64,000 bases of DNA from an uncultured Lachnospiraceae bacterium. GTDB lineage: Bacteria > Bacillota > Clostridia > Lachnospirales > Lachnospiraceae. Positions 9,812-19,506 of this stretch are shown here, one piece after another. Made by a program: the position numbers and the translations under genes. Under the pieces are notes generated by a model. That model worked only from the letters and a program-made list of their open reading frames with translations, had not been told where the DNA came from and did no database searches. Within the stretch, counting starts at the first letter, position 1. The number at the start of each line of letters is the position of its first letter. Where the stretch lies: assembly GCA_910585895.1 (NCBI GenBank), contig CAJUHY010000002.1, forward strand, positions 1 to 64,000, read 5' to 3'.

Positions 9812-11218
9812 TTATGCATGGGGAATATTGGTATGTTCTGAAATCTCCCTGTTTAAAGTCACCAAGTCATCCACACTCAGGTCATGCACACAACTGTGAC
9901 CTGTTATCCTTGCAAAAGTTTTCAGCTCCTCGCGCGTCACATTGAGATAATTTGCCACACGCTTTGATGCCTGTTCCACTTTCAGCCGTTCTCTCAGCTG
10001 TGGATCCTGCGTGGCAATACCTACCGGACAATTACCCGAACCGCAGATACGGTACTGCTGGCAGGCCGCTGCTATTAAGGCTGCGCTTGCCACTGCCACG
10101 GCATCCGCACCCATGGCAAGCGCTTTTGCCACATCCGCAGACACACGCAAGCCGCCGGTAATCACTAGCGAAATATCAGAATGAACTACATCCAGATATT
10201 TCCGTGCCCGGTACAAGGCATAGACTGTAGGAACAGAGGTCGCCTCGCGCAGGAAAAATGGGCTTGAACCGGTTGCGCCGCCCCTGCCGTCAATGGTAAT
10301 GAAATCCGGCTCCGCATAGACACAGAATTCCAAATCCCGCTCAATACGCCCGGCAGCAATCTTTATACCAACCGGCCTTCCGTCAGAACGGTTCCGCAGC
10401 ATAGTTACCATGTCTTTCAAATCTTCCTTGGAATTAAGCTCCGGGAATTTACTGGGACTCTGGACATCCTCGCCCTGCTTTTTACCGCGCAGCTCAGCAA
10501 TCTCCGCCGTCACCTTCTCTCCTGGCAGATGTCCGCCCATGCCGGGCTTCGTTCCCTGCCCAATTTTAATTTCAATGGCATCGGCGCTGCGCAGGTTTTC
10601 ATCCGTCACACTATACTTATTAGGAATGTACTCAAATATGTATTTGTAGGAGGCTGCCCGCTCCTCCGGCAGGATTCCGCCCTCCCCGCTGCACATGGCC
10701 GTGCGAGCCATCGCTGAGCCTTTTGCCAGAGCGACTTTGATTTCCTTGGACAATGCGCCGAACGACATATGGGAAATATACACCGGACTGTCCAGTATCA
10801 TCGGCTTCTTGGCATGTTTTCCAATCACTGTCATCGTGCTTACCGGCTCGCCCTCATCAAGGGGCGGCGGGTTCAGCTGTGCTCCCAACAGCAGAATATC
10901 ATCCCAGGACGGCATTGCCATCTTCGTCCCCATCGCGCCGCTGATAGTCTTACCGGTAACTGCCATCTGGTGAATCTCTTCCATGTAACGGCAGGAAGCA
11001 TCGCTGCGGTAGAATTGTTTATCATAACTCAATTCCATCGCGGATACATTCTCCTGTTCTTCGGCTTTGCCACTGACCAAGTTCATCGTACTGACCACGT
11101 TGTCCCCTAAGGGCTCCTCCTTGAATTTCTCCTGCGGCTGGTGGCAGATAGGGCACTTCTCAGGTGCGCTCTCCCCTTCATGGATATAACCGCAGACACT
11201 ACAGACAAATTTCTTCAT
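9812..11218 (-). CDS. Rubredoxin-domain fused glutamate-synthase-like FMN oxidoreductase
   Basis: 468 aa. Residues 1-30 form a rubredoxin/rubrerythrin-type metal knuckle (CSVCGYIH and CPICHQ; Cys 6, 9, 22, 25). Residues about 70-460 match the FMN-binding central domain of glutamate synthase (GltB family), with [41 protein letters not shown] and the Cys-rich [15 protein letters not shown] segment that holds the 3Fe-4S cluster in the family. There is no glutaminase domain, so this is the stand-alone archaeal/clostridial type. The rubredoxin knuckle probably passes electrons to the Fe-S/FMN centre. Whether it makes glutamate or acts on another substrate is not decidable here. A good AAAGGAG precedes the ATG. 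It appears monocistronic, with its own terminator at 9715-9773. Confidence 0.88.
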   Translation of the reverse strand: MKKFVCSVCGYIHEGESAPEKCPICHQPQEKFKEEPLGDNVVSTMNLVSGKAEEQENVSAMELSYDKQFYRSDASCRYMEEIHQMAVTGKTISGAMGTKMAMPSWDDILLLGAQLNPPPLDEGEPVSTMTVIGKHAKKPMILDSPVYISHMSFGALSKEIKVALAKGSAMARTAMCSGEGGILPEERAASYKYIFEYIPNKYSVTDENLRSADAIEIKIGQGTKPGMGGHLPGEKVTAEIAELRGKKQGEDVQSPSKFPELNSKEDLKDMVTMLRNRSDGRPVGIKIAAGRIERDLEFCVYAEPDFITIDGRGGATGSSPFFLREATSVPTVYALYRARKYLDVVHSDISLVITGGLRVSADVAKALAMGADAVAVASAALIAAACQQYRICGSGNCPVGIATQDPQLRERLKVEQASKRVANYLNVTREELKTFARITGHSCVHDLSVDDLVTLNREISEHTNIPHA

Positions 11219-11247
11219 ACGCTTCTCCTTTCTCTCTCATAATACAT

Positions 11248-12792
11248 TTATTCATCTTTATTAAGAAGCAAAGTCATCTTGTTAACCATATCATTAATCG
11301 TATTGGCCTGTGCCGCAACCTCCGCTGTATCACCGGCATTGCTTTCAGCCATTACGCTTATTGAACTAAACTGCTCATTTTCATTTCTAATACTTTCCGC
11401 AATATCCTGATTAATCAGTACCGTATTCTTAATAACTTCTGACTGCTCTCTGTGTGCATCTCCCATGGCTTTAACGGCGTCCACAGACACATTCAGCAAA
11501 TCCGTCATATCTTTTATTCCGTTAAAAACATTCACAAAAAACTCATTTTGCTTTCCTAATTTTGCAGAATTTTCTTCTACCTGGGCAGTAATGTCTACTA
11601 CATTTTGCTGTACCCGCTCAATAACCGCCTGGACATCTTTTAAAGAGGCCTGCGTATTATTAGCGAGATTACCAACTTCCGTTGCAACAACGGCAAAACC
11701 TTTTCCTGCTTCTCCGGCGCGTGCAGCTTCAATAGAAGCATTTAATGCCAACAAATCAGTAGATGACGAAATATCATTAATAAGATTTAAAGTTACTCCT
11801 ATTTCCTGAACTGCTTCTGATAATTTTTCCGTTATGCTGGTTGTGGCATTCATGGATTGAAATACTTCGCTGTTGATGATAGATAAATCATTGAGCAACT
11901 TCTCATTCTGTTTTGATTTATCTAAGAGATTTTTGGAAGTATCCTCCACCTTTTCTACATTTTCGGCAACAACGTCTTCCCATTTATTTAATTCGCTGAG
12001 ATTAGCCATGCTTTCATCTGTCTTGGCGCTTAACAGATTGCTTCCGGCCGCTAATTGTTCGCTTGTAGCTGCAAGTTTTTGCGCAGATGCGCTTTCATTA
12101 CCGGAAATCTGTGAGAGAGCCGCCCCTGCCGTGTGTAATTTTTCTGACAGTTCCCGCACGGTTACAAAGATACTGGTGACATGTTCATTATTTTTTTCCA
12201 GCTCATCTTTCTTAGCATTTACTAAAAAATGCGCAACAAAAAATATAAAAATAATTAATCCGGTTAACGATAACGCTAATGCAACCAAACACATAATAAC
12301 ATCTGCCAGGAATAATTCATCCTTGACGGGAAGAAGGTCCGTACCTTTTATAACCCAGCCTATAAACAAAGAAACCATACAGGCTAAACCGCCTCCCAAC
12401 AGCAGTTTAATATCTAAAAAGAATGCTATCAAAATCAGGAAAAAGAACAAAAATCCCCAAAATGTTCTTGACGGAAGCATATATAATAGATAATTCCATT
12501 GCAGAACTAATATAACTACGGAAAAGATTTTGCCAACCCTTAATCTGCCCTCCTTTAAATACCCGTCACTATCAAATGATGTTTTTATAATAATAATTGC
12601 TGTCACAAAAAATATTACATCCATGATACCCAAACCAATTGTCGCAAGCCATGGCACTGCCGGATATAAACCAAAGATTTTTTCTGTATTAAACATGACT
12701 GTAGCACACATACAAGCGCTTACTAATATAATAAGCCCCCATTTAAATACTGTAGATAAGTAAACTTCAACAGACGTTCTTTTCTTGTTCAT
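11248..12792 (-). CDS. Methyl-accepting chemotaxis protein with polytopic membrane sensor
   Basis: 514 aa from the ATG at 12792, preceded by AGGAGG at 9 nt. An in-frame upstream start lacks a ribosome binding site. The first ~200 residues hold five or six hydrophobic helices joined by very short loops, so there is no extracytoplasmic ligand domain and no obvious HAMP. The cytoplasmic half is a coiled coil with the conserved MCP hairpin (LALNASIEAARAGEAGKGFA). Such receptors sense membrane state or an internal cue. It is unlinked from the che operon at 23.8-30.2 kb, but a partner CheA and CheW are available there. Confidence 0.88.
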   Translation of the reverse strand: MNKKRTSVEVYLSTVFKWGLIILVSACMCATVMFNTEKIFGLYPAVPWLATIGLGIMDVIFFVTAIIIIKTSFDSDGYLKEGRLRVGKIFSVVILVLQWNYLLYMLPSRTFWGFLFFFLILIAFFLDIKLLLGGGLACMVSLFIGWVIKGTDLLPVKDELFLADVIMCLVALALSLTGLIIFIFFVAHFLVNAKKDELEKNNEHVTSIFVTVRELSEKLHTAGAALSQISGNESASAQKLAATSEQLAAGSNLLSAKTDESMANLSELNKWEDVVAENVEKVEDTSKNLLDKSKQNEKLLNDLSIINSEVFQSMNATTSITEKLSEAVQEIGVTLNLINDISSSTDLLALNASIEAARAGEAGKGFAVVATEVGNLANNTQASLKDVQAVIERVQQNVVDITAQVEENSAKLGKQNEFFVNVFNGIKDMTDLLNVSVDAVKAMGDAHREQSEVIKNTVLINQDIAESIRNENEQFSSISVMAESNAGDTAEVAAQANTINDMVNKMTLLLNKDE

Positions 12793-12870
12793 AATCAGCA
12801 ACCTCCTAAAATGTAAATATTTGAACAATGTAAGATAATAAATAAAAGCCTTCTATTATATATAATATCA

Positions 12871-12899
12871 GATATACCATTTTTACACTTTTTTGTCAA
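12871..12899 (-). promoter_or_regulatory. SigmaA-type promoter for the chemoreceptor gene
   Basis: Minus strand TTGACA (12894-12899), 17-bp spacer, TATATC (12871-12876), about 80 nt before the start at 12792. Confidence 0.6.
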
Positions 12900-12944
12900 T
12901 TTTTAAATCAATTTGAGTTTACCTAATTAATGATACTGATTCTC

Positions 12945-13009
12945 TTGCACACTTTGACACGCCGATTACGGTTGTTTTAACGTGACAAAATCTTTCCTGT
13001 TAGAAAAAA
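12945..13009. repeat. Shortened copy of an intergenic hairpin repeat
   Basis: TTGCACACTTTGACACGCCGA at 12945-12965 matches 36425-36445 at 20 of 21 positions, and the following AACGTGACAA...TTCCT...AAAAAA matches the 3' part of the same element. The left arm of the long stem present at 36.46 kb is missing here, so this copy is decayed. Confidence 0.65.
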
Positions 13010-13040
13010 TCCGCTATACTTTTCCCTCGTATAGCGGATT
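13004..13040 (-). terminator. Terminator of the pyr operon
   Basis: AATCCGCTATAC and GTATAGCGGATT (12-bp stem, 8-nt loop) followed on the minus strand by TTTTTT. It starts 37 nt past the pyrD stop. Confidence 0.88.
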
Positions 13041-13076
13041 CCTCTTTACATTATAATTCTGACTTTTAAATCCTCT

Positions 13077-13979
13077 TTACCCTACAGCCCCAATTAATTC
13101 ACTGATATCTTCCACGCTGTATTCCTCCATATATTCGCAGATACCCTGCACAATCTCCATCGTCACCTGCGGATTGCGGAAATTCGCCGTCCCCACAGCT
13201 ATTGCGCTTGCTCCCGCCAGCATCATCTCAATGGCGTCCTCTGCGGTCAGGATACCGCCCATGCCGATGATGGGGATATTCACTGCCTGCGCCGCCTGAT
13301 AGACCATGCGCACCGCAATGGGATGGATAGCCGGTCCTGACAGACCTCCGGTCTTATTGGCAAGGGCAAATTTACGGCTGCGGATATCAATCTTCATGCC
13401 GGTAATCGTATTGATTAAGGACAACACATCCGCCCCTCCCGCCTCTGCCGCTTTCGCCATCTCCGCAATATCTGTCACATTGGGGCTCAGCTTCATAATA
13501 ATTGGCTGCTTTGCATGTCGCTTTACCTCTTTTGTGATACCCTCTATGGACTTCGCACTCTGTCCGAAAGCAATACCTCCCTCCTCCACGTTCGGGCAGG
13601 AAATATTGATTTCCAACATATCTACCGGCTGAGAAGCAAGCCGTTCCACTACCTCACAATAATCCTGCACGGTTCTGCCGCAGACATTTACCACTATTCT
13701 GGTATCATATTTCGCCAGAAAAGGAATATCGCGCTCCACAAACATGTCGATGCCAGGATTCTGCAGACCAACAGCGTTAAGCATTCCTCCATAAGTTTCT
13801 GCAATTCTCGGAGTAGGATTTCCTGTCCAGGGTGCGTTGGCAACCCCCTTGGTGACCACGGCGCCCAGCTTACTCAAATCAACAAACTCTGAAAATTCCT
13901 TACCGGAACCAAACGTTCCCGATGCTGTCATAACCGGGTTCTTGAATGTCACTCCTGCTAAACTTACCTTGGTATTCAT
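13077..13979 (-). CDS. pyrD: Dihydroorotate dehydrogenase B, catalytic subunit
   Basis: 300 aa, the usual length for the class 1B enzyme. It oxidises dihydroorotate to orotate on FMN in the fourth step of pyrimidine synthesis. Visible features: TASGTFGSGKEF near the N-terminus, the active-site loop NISCPNVEEGG with the class 1 catalytic Cys, MKLSPNVTDI, and the FMN phosphate site GMGGILTAEDAIEM. The ATG overlaps the pyrK stop in TGATG, so translation is coupled. Class 1B needs PyrK to deliver electrons to NAD+, and pyrK is directly upstream. Last gene of pyrC-pyrF-pyrK-pyrD. Confidence 0.96.
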   Translation of the reverse strand: MNTKVSLAGVTFKNPVMTASGTFGSGKEFSEFVDLSKLGAVVTKGVANAPWTGNPTPRIAETYGGMLNAVGLQNPGIDMFVERDIPFLAKYDTRIVVNVCGRTVQDYCEVVERLASQPVDMLEINISCPNVEEGGIAFGQSAKSIEGITKEVKRHAKQPIIMKLSPNVTDIAEMAKAAEAGGADVLSLINTITGMKIDIRSRKFALANKTGGLSGPAIHPIAVRMVYQAAQAVNIPIIGMGGILTAEDAIEMMLAGASAIAVGTANFRNPQVTMEIVQGICEYMEEYSVEDISELIGAVG

Positions 13980-14746
13980 CAGAAATCCACCTCCTCTGCA
14001 CGAAATACCGGACCTTCCTTACAGATTCGTTTGCTGTTCACATTCGTATGTCCGTCCCGCTCTTTGGACTTGCAGACACATCCCAGACAAGCGCCAATCC
14101 CACATGCCATCCGCTCTTCCAGTGAAACCCAACATTCCATATTTTTCTCTCTGGCATATTCTTTGACCGCCCGCAGCATCGGCAGTGGTCCGCAGGCATA
14201 GATTATTTCCGCATCAAGTCCATTCTCACGAATGGCATCCATGACATTCCCTTCTGTACCGTAACTTCCGTCCTCAGTCGCCACATAGGGATTGCCCAGC
14301 CGCTTAAATTCCTCCTGCAGGAACAGGGAATCCTGATAACCTAATATCATCTGTTTCTCACATTTGAGTTCCTTGGCAAGCTGCAGCATCGGCGGTATGC
14401 CGATTCCGCCCCCGATGAGAAATGCCTTTTTCTCTTTGAGGGGAAAACCATTTCCCAGAGGACCCACAATATCCACGCTTCCCCCGGTGCGCATCTTGGA
14501 AAATTCCTCCGTCCCCCTGCCCTGCACACGGTATACTATGCGCAGCGCCTGGTCTGCCCGGTCAATTTCGCAAATACTGATAGGTCTTGGCAGCAGCCGG
14601 CTTCCCTCATGGCAATAGATGGAAATAAACTGCCCGGGCTTTGCATGACCGGCAATCTTATCTGTCTTCAGCCACATGCTGTAAATCCCATAGGAAATTT
14701 CTTCCTGCCGGATGATTACTGCCTGTTCCTTAAATTTATCCGCCAT
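13979..14746 (-). CDS. pyrK: Dihydroorotate dehydrogenase B, electron transfer subunit
   Basis: 255 aa. FAD/NAD-binding ferredoxin-reductase fold: RPISICEI (FAD site), GGGIGIPPML (nucleotide site), CGPLPMLRAV, and the C-terminal 2Fe-2S ligands CGIGACLGCVC plus a later Cys (RICKEGP). It carries electrons from PyrD FMN to NAD+. The start at 14746 follows AGGAGAAGAGT. Its stop overlaps the pyrD start by one base. Confidence 0.96.
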   Translation of the reverse strand: MADKFKEQAVIIRQEEISYGIYSMWLKTDKIAGHAKPGQFISIYCHEGSRLLPRPISICEIDRADQALRIVYRVQGRGTEEFSKMRTGGSVDIVGPLGNGFPLKEKKAFLIGGGIGIPPMLQLAKELKCEKQMILGYQDSLFLQEEFKRLGNPYVATEDGSYGTEGNVMDAIRENGLDAEIIYACGPLPMLRAVKEYAREKNMECWVSLEERMACGIGACLGCVCKSKERDGHTNVNSKRICKEGPVFRAEEVDF

Positions 14747-14768
14747 ACTCTTCTCCTAATCCTTTTAC

Positions 14769-15698
14769 TTATTTATTCCTCTTAAGTGCACTGTCGATAT
14801 CTTCCGCCATTGCTTTCACGGCTGCCCTGGAAGCTTCTGCAAAATGTTCTTCCCCGAATTGCGCATACTCTTCCTGCTTATATGCCGCAATTATGCCCCT
14901 GGAAGAATTGACGATAGCGCCCAATCCATCGTCGTTAAAGAAATGCACCAGGTCCGCGCCTTTTCCGCCCTGTGCACCATAACCCGGCACCAGGATAAAA
15001 CTCTTAGGCATAATCTTGCGCAGAATCTTGCCCATCTCAGGGTAGGTCGCGCCCACTACAGCCCCAATATAGCTGTAACTTTCACCCATACAGTCCCTGC
15101 CCCACTCTGCCACTTTCTCCCCTACCAGTTCATAGAGCGGTCTGCCGTCAATCAGCCTGTCCTGAAATTCACCGCTGGAAGGATTGGAAGTCTTGACCAG
15201 AATGAACAGCCCCTTCTTCTGCTGCTTACACACATCTATAAACGGCTTTACGCCGTCCGTGCCCAGATAGGGATTAACTGTCACAAAATCTTCTCCAAAA
15301 GGCATATACTCTTTGCTGCCCACCTTTACGGTTCCTATATGACCAGCTGCGTAAGCTGCCGAAGTAGAACCAATATCCCCACGCTTAATATCACCGATTA
15401 CAACCAAATCTTTTTGCCGGCAATAATCAACCGTCTTCTGAAATGATATAAGCCCGGGAATGCCAAACTGCTCATACATGGCAATCTGCGGCTTCACTGC
15501 CGGAATCAAATCATAGGTATGGTCCACAATCTCCTTATTGAACTGCCAGATTGCCTCCGCAGCTCCTTCCAGAGTCTCGCCGTACTCCGCAAAAGCTTTC
15601 TTCTGGATATGCTCTGGAATATAATTCATCATGGGGTCTAATCCCACGACAATCGGCGCATGGGTCTTTTTAATTTTCTCAATTAATTTGTCAATCAT
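14769..15698 (-). CDS. pyrF: Orotidine 5'-phosphate decarboxylase (type 2)
   Basis: 309 aa, longer than the 230-240 aa type 1 enzymes and typical of the type 2 subfamily. It decarboxylates OMP to UMP. The active-site DIKRGDIGSTS motif, GLDPMM near the N-terminus and the phosphate-binding VPGYGAQGG are visible. It begins just after the pyrC stop (overlapping translation signals) and is followed after 22 nt by pyrK. Confidence 0.95.
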   Translation of the reverse strand: MIDKLIEKIKKTHAPIVVGLDPMMNYIPEHIQKKAFAEYGETLEGAAEAIWQFNKEIVDHTYDLIPAVKPQIAMYEQFGIPGLISFQKTVDYCRQKDLVVIGDIKRGDIGSTSAAYAAGHIGTVKVGSKEYMPFGEDFVTVNPYLGTDGVKPFIDVCKQQKKGLFILVKTSNPSSGEFQDRLIDGRPLYELVGEKVAEWGRDCMGESYSYIGAVVGATYPEMGKILRKIMPKSFILVPGYGAQGGKGADLVHFFNDDGLGAIVNSSRGIIAAYKQEEYAQFGEEHFAEASRAAVKAMAEDIDSALKRNK

Positions 15699-15700
15699 CT

Positions 15701-16978
15701 CTATGTCCTCTCATACAACACTCTGCCATTGGCGATAGTCGCCATGACCATCCCTTTTACTTTCTTTCCTGCAAAAGGCGTATTGCGCCCTTTCGATTTA
15801 AACTCAGCCGGGTCAATCACATACTGTTTCTTAGGATGGAAAACTACAAGGTCTGCCGCCTTCCCTTCTTCCACCGCACCTTTATCCAGCCCTAAAATTT
15901 TCGCCGGATTATAACTCATCTTCTCCGCCATCTGCATAATCGTCAGATAACCTTTATCGACCAATTCAGTCATTGTGATAGAGGCCGCCGTCTCCAATCC
16001 CACAATGCCAAACGGCGCTTTCTTGATGCCCAAGCCTTTCTCTATAGGCGTGTGGGGTGCATGGTCTGTGGCAATCACATCAATGATGCCATCCTTCAAT
16101 CCCTTGCGCAATGCCTCCACATCCGCTTTGCTCCTCAGCGGCGGATTCATTTTGTAGTTGGCATCATCTGCCGGAATATCCGCACTGGTGAGGGAGAAAT
16201 GGTGCGGGCATACTTCCGCTGTCACACGGATTCCCTCATTCTTGGCCAGCTCTATCATCCGTACACTGTCCCTGGTGGAACAATGGCAAAGATGCAAAGC
16301 TGCTCCGGTATCCTTGGCAAGCATAATATCACGCGCTACAATTACGTCCTCCACGGCATTGGAAATCCCTGCAAATCCCATCTTCTTCATGGTCTTGTCC
16401 GCATTTACCACGCCATTTCTAACCATATTAGAATCTTCACAGTGCGCGAGCACCGGAATGTCATACTTAACGGCAAGCGTCATTGCCTCGCGGTAAAGCT
16501 GGGAATTCATCACAGTCTTGCCATCCTCACTGAGCGCCGGAATCCCCGCCTCAACCATCGCTTCAATATCAGACAATTCTTCCCCCCGTTGCCCCTTGGT
16601 GACTGCCCCGGTCTGCAGGATATTAATCAGACGCACATCGCTCGCCTTATTGTGAACATAATGCACCACATCCGCATTGTCCACAACCGGTTTCGTATTC
16701 GGCATGGCAACAATGGTGGTAAAGCCGCCGCATGCTGCCGCCTTAGCGCCAGTCTCCACAGTCTCCTTATGCTCCTGCCCCGGGTCACGCAGATGTACAT
16801 GCATGTCAATAAATCCCGGCATGACATAACAGCCTGTCGCATCTACAACGCGGTCCGCCTTCACCTTCTGCTTGGGGGCAATCTTCTTAATAATTCCATC
16901 CTCCACAAGCACATCTGCCGCCGTCTCTGTCTGATCTGCCGGATTGATTACCGTCCCATTCTGAATAAGTAGTAACAT
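15701..16978 (-). CDS. pyrC: Dihydroorotase
   Basis: 425 aa, class I dihydroorotase of the amidohydrolase family. It cyclises carbamoyl-aspartate to dihydroorotate. Metal-binding DMHVHLRDPG, the bridging-Lys region, HCEDSNM, LHLCHCST and the catalytic DHAPH are present. The C-terminus carries the usual small beta-sandwich (NTPFAGKKVKGMVMATI). First gene of the operon, with AGAAAGGG before its ATG and a promoter at 17066-17094. Confidence 0.95.
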   Translation of the reverse strand: MLLLIQNGTVINPADQTETAADVLVEDGIIKKIAPKQKVKADRVVDATGCYVMPGFIDMHVHLRDPGQEHKETVETGAKAAACGGFTTIVAMPNTKPVVDNADVVHYVHNKASDVRLINILQTGAVTKGQRGEELSDIEAMVEAGIPALSEDGKTVMNSQLYREAMTLAVKYDIPVLAHCEDSNMVRNGVVNADKTMKKMGFAGISNAVEDVIVARDIMLAKDTGAALHLCHCSTRDSVRMIELAKNEGIRVTAEVCPHHFSLTSADIPADDANYKMNPPLRSKADVEALRKGLKDGIIDVIATDHAPHTPIEKGLGIKKAPFGIVGLETAASITMTELVDKGYLTIMQMAEKMSYNPAKILGLDKGAVEEGKAADLVVFHPKKQYVIDPAEFKSKGRNTPFAGKKVKGMVMATIANGRVLYERT

Positions 16979-17065
16979 ATTAAAACCCTTTCTGAATCGT
17001 TATAATATTCCTTGCTGATTTGCCCCGATTCTACGGCAAAAACAGGTCCTTCTTCCTATAAATCT

Positions 17066-17094
17066 ATTTTATCACAGAAAAAAAGGAGGGGCAA
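17066..17094 (-). promoter_or_regulatory. Promoter of the pyr operon
   Basis: Minus strand TTGCCC (17089-17094), 17-bp spacer, TAAAAT (17066-17071), about 90 nt before pyrC. The -35 hexamer lies inside the terminator-like hairpin at 17078-17102. I see no PyrR-type attenuator in the short leader. Confidence 0.6.
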
Positions 17095-17102
17095 CCTCCT
17101 TT
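17078..17102 (-). terminator. Short terminator hairpin overlapping the pyr promoter
   Basis: AAAGGAGG and CCTCCTTT (8-bp stem, 5-nt loop) with a run of T on the minus strand. It would stop leftward read-through into the pyr operon. Confidence 0.6.
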
Positions 17103-17121
17103 GCCAATAATAATAAATTGC

Positions 17122-17149
17122 TTGAAAAAAAGCATACATATGATACAAT
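17122..17149 (+). promoter_or_regulatory. Plus-strand promoter before the decayed surface gene
   Basis: TTGAAA (17122-17127), 16-bp spacer, TACAAT (17144-17149), just ahead of the frame that opens at 17162. Confidence 0.5.
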
Positions 17150-17161
17150 TTTATGGTGTAA

Positions 17162-19498
17162 ATGGTATTGCTGCTTACCGGCATTGCATTGCCAGATTCC
17201 CCACTCTACGGTTCCATGACAGCCCATGCCAGCACCAGCGGAGATGCAAGAGGAGATTATTATAAACAATCCTCATTTCCCATTGGCTATCTGGAGCAGG
17301 AAGAAATACATACGATTACCAAAGAGGGAAATCTTGGTCCTGTCAACGCTGTCACCTGGTATCAATCTACCCCAACAGAGACAGCAACATATGTTTTCTT
17401 TGGAAGCCGTAAAGATTATACCCACTTAGATACATACGGTTCTATCTACACCAAAAATACTGAACTTGGATATTATGAACAGCTTATTCAAGACGATGAG
17501 TCAGGCAACTATGGGCAATTTAAAATTAAGACAACCCTGACCGCTGGCACAACATATTATTTATACGCCGGATATTCAAACAGCTTTCATGTTGAAGAAT
17601 ATGTGTTGGAAGCAGACATACTCTGCGAAAACGGTATAACACCAACTTTTGAATGGTATACTATTGACAAGGATACTGGTAATAAGAAAATTCTTTCAGG
17701 AACAGGCAGTGCCTATACTTATACGGAATCGGGTTCAGCCAGCAATGAGACGCGGATATACTGTACTGTTTCAGCTGGCATAGACTCTGAGACATCAACC
17801 TTTTTTATGTCTTATATCCCCATTAGTATTGTCCGTACATCTATCAATGGAACCAATACAGATGGAAGTGAATTTCAAATGAACCTCCCCTATGCGCTTC
17901 AGGTTGAAGCGTATTCTACCACCGGCAGCCCGCTTACCTATACATGGAAAATAGGCGATAAAATACTGCAGACTGGAGACAGCGACTCTCTCTCTTTTAC
18001 GCCTACACAAGAAAGCTTAGAAGATGGGTCTCTGTCCTTTGAACTCATCTGCGAAGCCTCTGATGAAGAAGGCTGCACTGAAACATCCCTCTTCTACTTT
18101 CGTTACGCACCGATAAGCGTTATACTGGAAATAGACGGCAAGCAAACATACGGCAATGCAGACGTATTCCGAGGAGTCCCTTACACATTGAAAATCAATG
18201 CCACAACAGACCCGGAGAAAACTCTGACCTATCAGCGGCAGAAAATGGAGGGCTCTGTCATTGGTTCTGAATCGACTTATCAATATACGATGGAAAGCGG
18301 AACAACCAGTGAAACTATCCTCTGTACAGTTTCTAATGGCTCAGAATCAGACACTCACCGTTTTCGTTTATCTTACCCCCCGCTTGCCGGCGCTGACCTG
18401 ACAGTAAATGGAAGCAGAGCCTCCGGGAATGCCATTCCAGTATATGCAGGAGAATTTTATCGATTGAAAGTATCTGCAAATGCAGCGCCGGATGCATAAC
18501 TCGCCTATCAATGGGGTACAAGGGAAAATGGTAAATTTATCCCCATACCCGGACAGACAGAAGATACATACACCTGCCAGATAGATACTGAGGCAGACGT
18601 CATGCCCAATCTGAGCGCCGAATTTTAGCTGCCAACGGAAATGCCATACAGAAAAAATCTTATATGAAGTATACGCCGATTTATAATGTGCAGCGTTCCA
18701 TTAACTTCCTTATATGATTTCACCATCAATGGCAAATCCACGAACACAGCTTACGCCTCTGAAGGCGAAGAGGTCACCCTGGAATTTAAGGATAAAACGG
18801 AAATGGCAGGTCATACCTTCTGAACATGGGGTTCTGATAATAATACCAAATATACAAACAAAATAACCATCACCATGGGGAAAGAACCTCTGAAAGGAAA
18901 TTGTTCCTGGGACAATGGCATTATATACTTTACGCTGCTCCCAACACAAGACAACCCTGATGAGCTGGGCAATCCAGATAATAATGGTGAGCCACCCCCG
19001 CCCTGCACGAACCATACTTTTGTCTCCAAACTAACAAAAACAGCCACCGTCTCAGCTGACGGCGCTATCACAAACACCTGCAGTAAATGTGGTTTTACAC
19101 AAACATCCGCCATTGCTAAAATATCTGATGTCAGGCTTACTAAGACATCTTTGGATTACAATGGGAAAAACCAGAAACTTGCCCTGACCGTTCGCGACCG
19201 TGCAGACAGGCAGCTCCAAGCAGGCACTGATTATGACTGTTTGTTAAACGGTAAGAAAACTGCCGCTATTGCCGCCAAGAATGTCGGCAAATACACAGTA
19301 AAAATTGTGTTTAAGGGCAACTACACCACAAGCAAAGATTTATTCTTTACTCAAGGCCGTGTGGAAGAAACAAAAAACACAGGTAACCAGATATGAACTA
19401 TTCTATTCCACAAGTAAATCTTTTAAGAAAAAACAACAAAGACGGGCACCATTAAAAGTTATAAGTCAGCCTCCAGGACCATCAGGAAATTAAAAGGT
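17162..19498 (+). pseudogene. Decayed secreted Ig-like/fibronectin-like repeat protein
   Basis: The first frame (17162-18499) has a signal-like hydrophobic start and several Ig-like repeats (TYTWKIGDKIL, LTYQRQKMEG). It is cut by TAA inside a repeat, and the same frame continues with sensible protein (LAYQWGTRENG) for about 40 codons. A frame change near 18620, a second change near 18715 and another in-frame stop (TGA near 18834) follow before a long open stretch to 19396 (TKTSLDYNGKNQ, then DLFFTQG) that resembles adhesin repeats. Fibronectin-like tail fragments (YELFYSTSKSFKK, then KSYKSASRTIRKLKG in another frame) reach 19498. At least four disabling changes mean it is a pseudogene. The original was probably a cell-surface adhesin or cell-wall protein. 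Confidence 0.8.
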
Positions 19499-19506
19499 TG
19501 GATAAA

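Noticed and set aside
16052..16972. 306-codon plus-strand frame in pyrC
   Set aside because: Shadow of dihydroorotase; His/Cys-rich composition is typical for such antisense readings.
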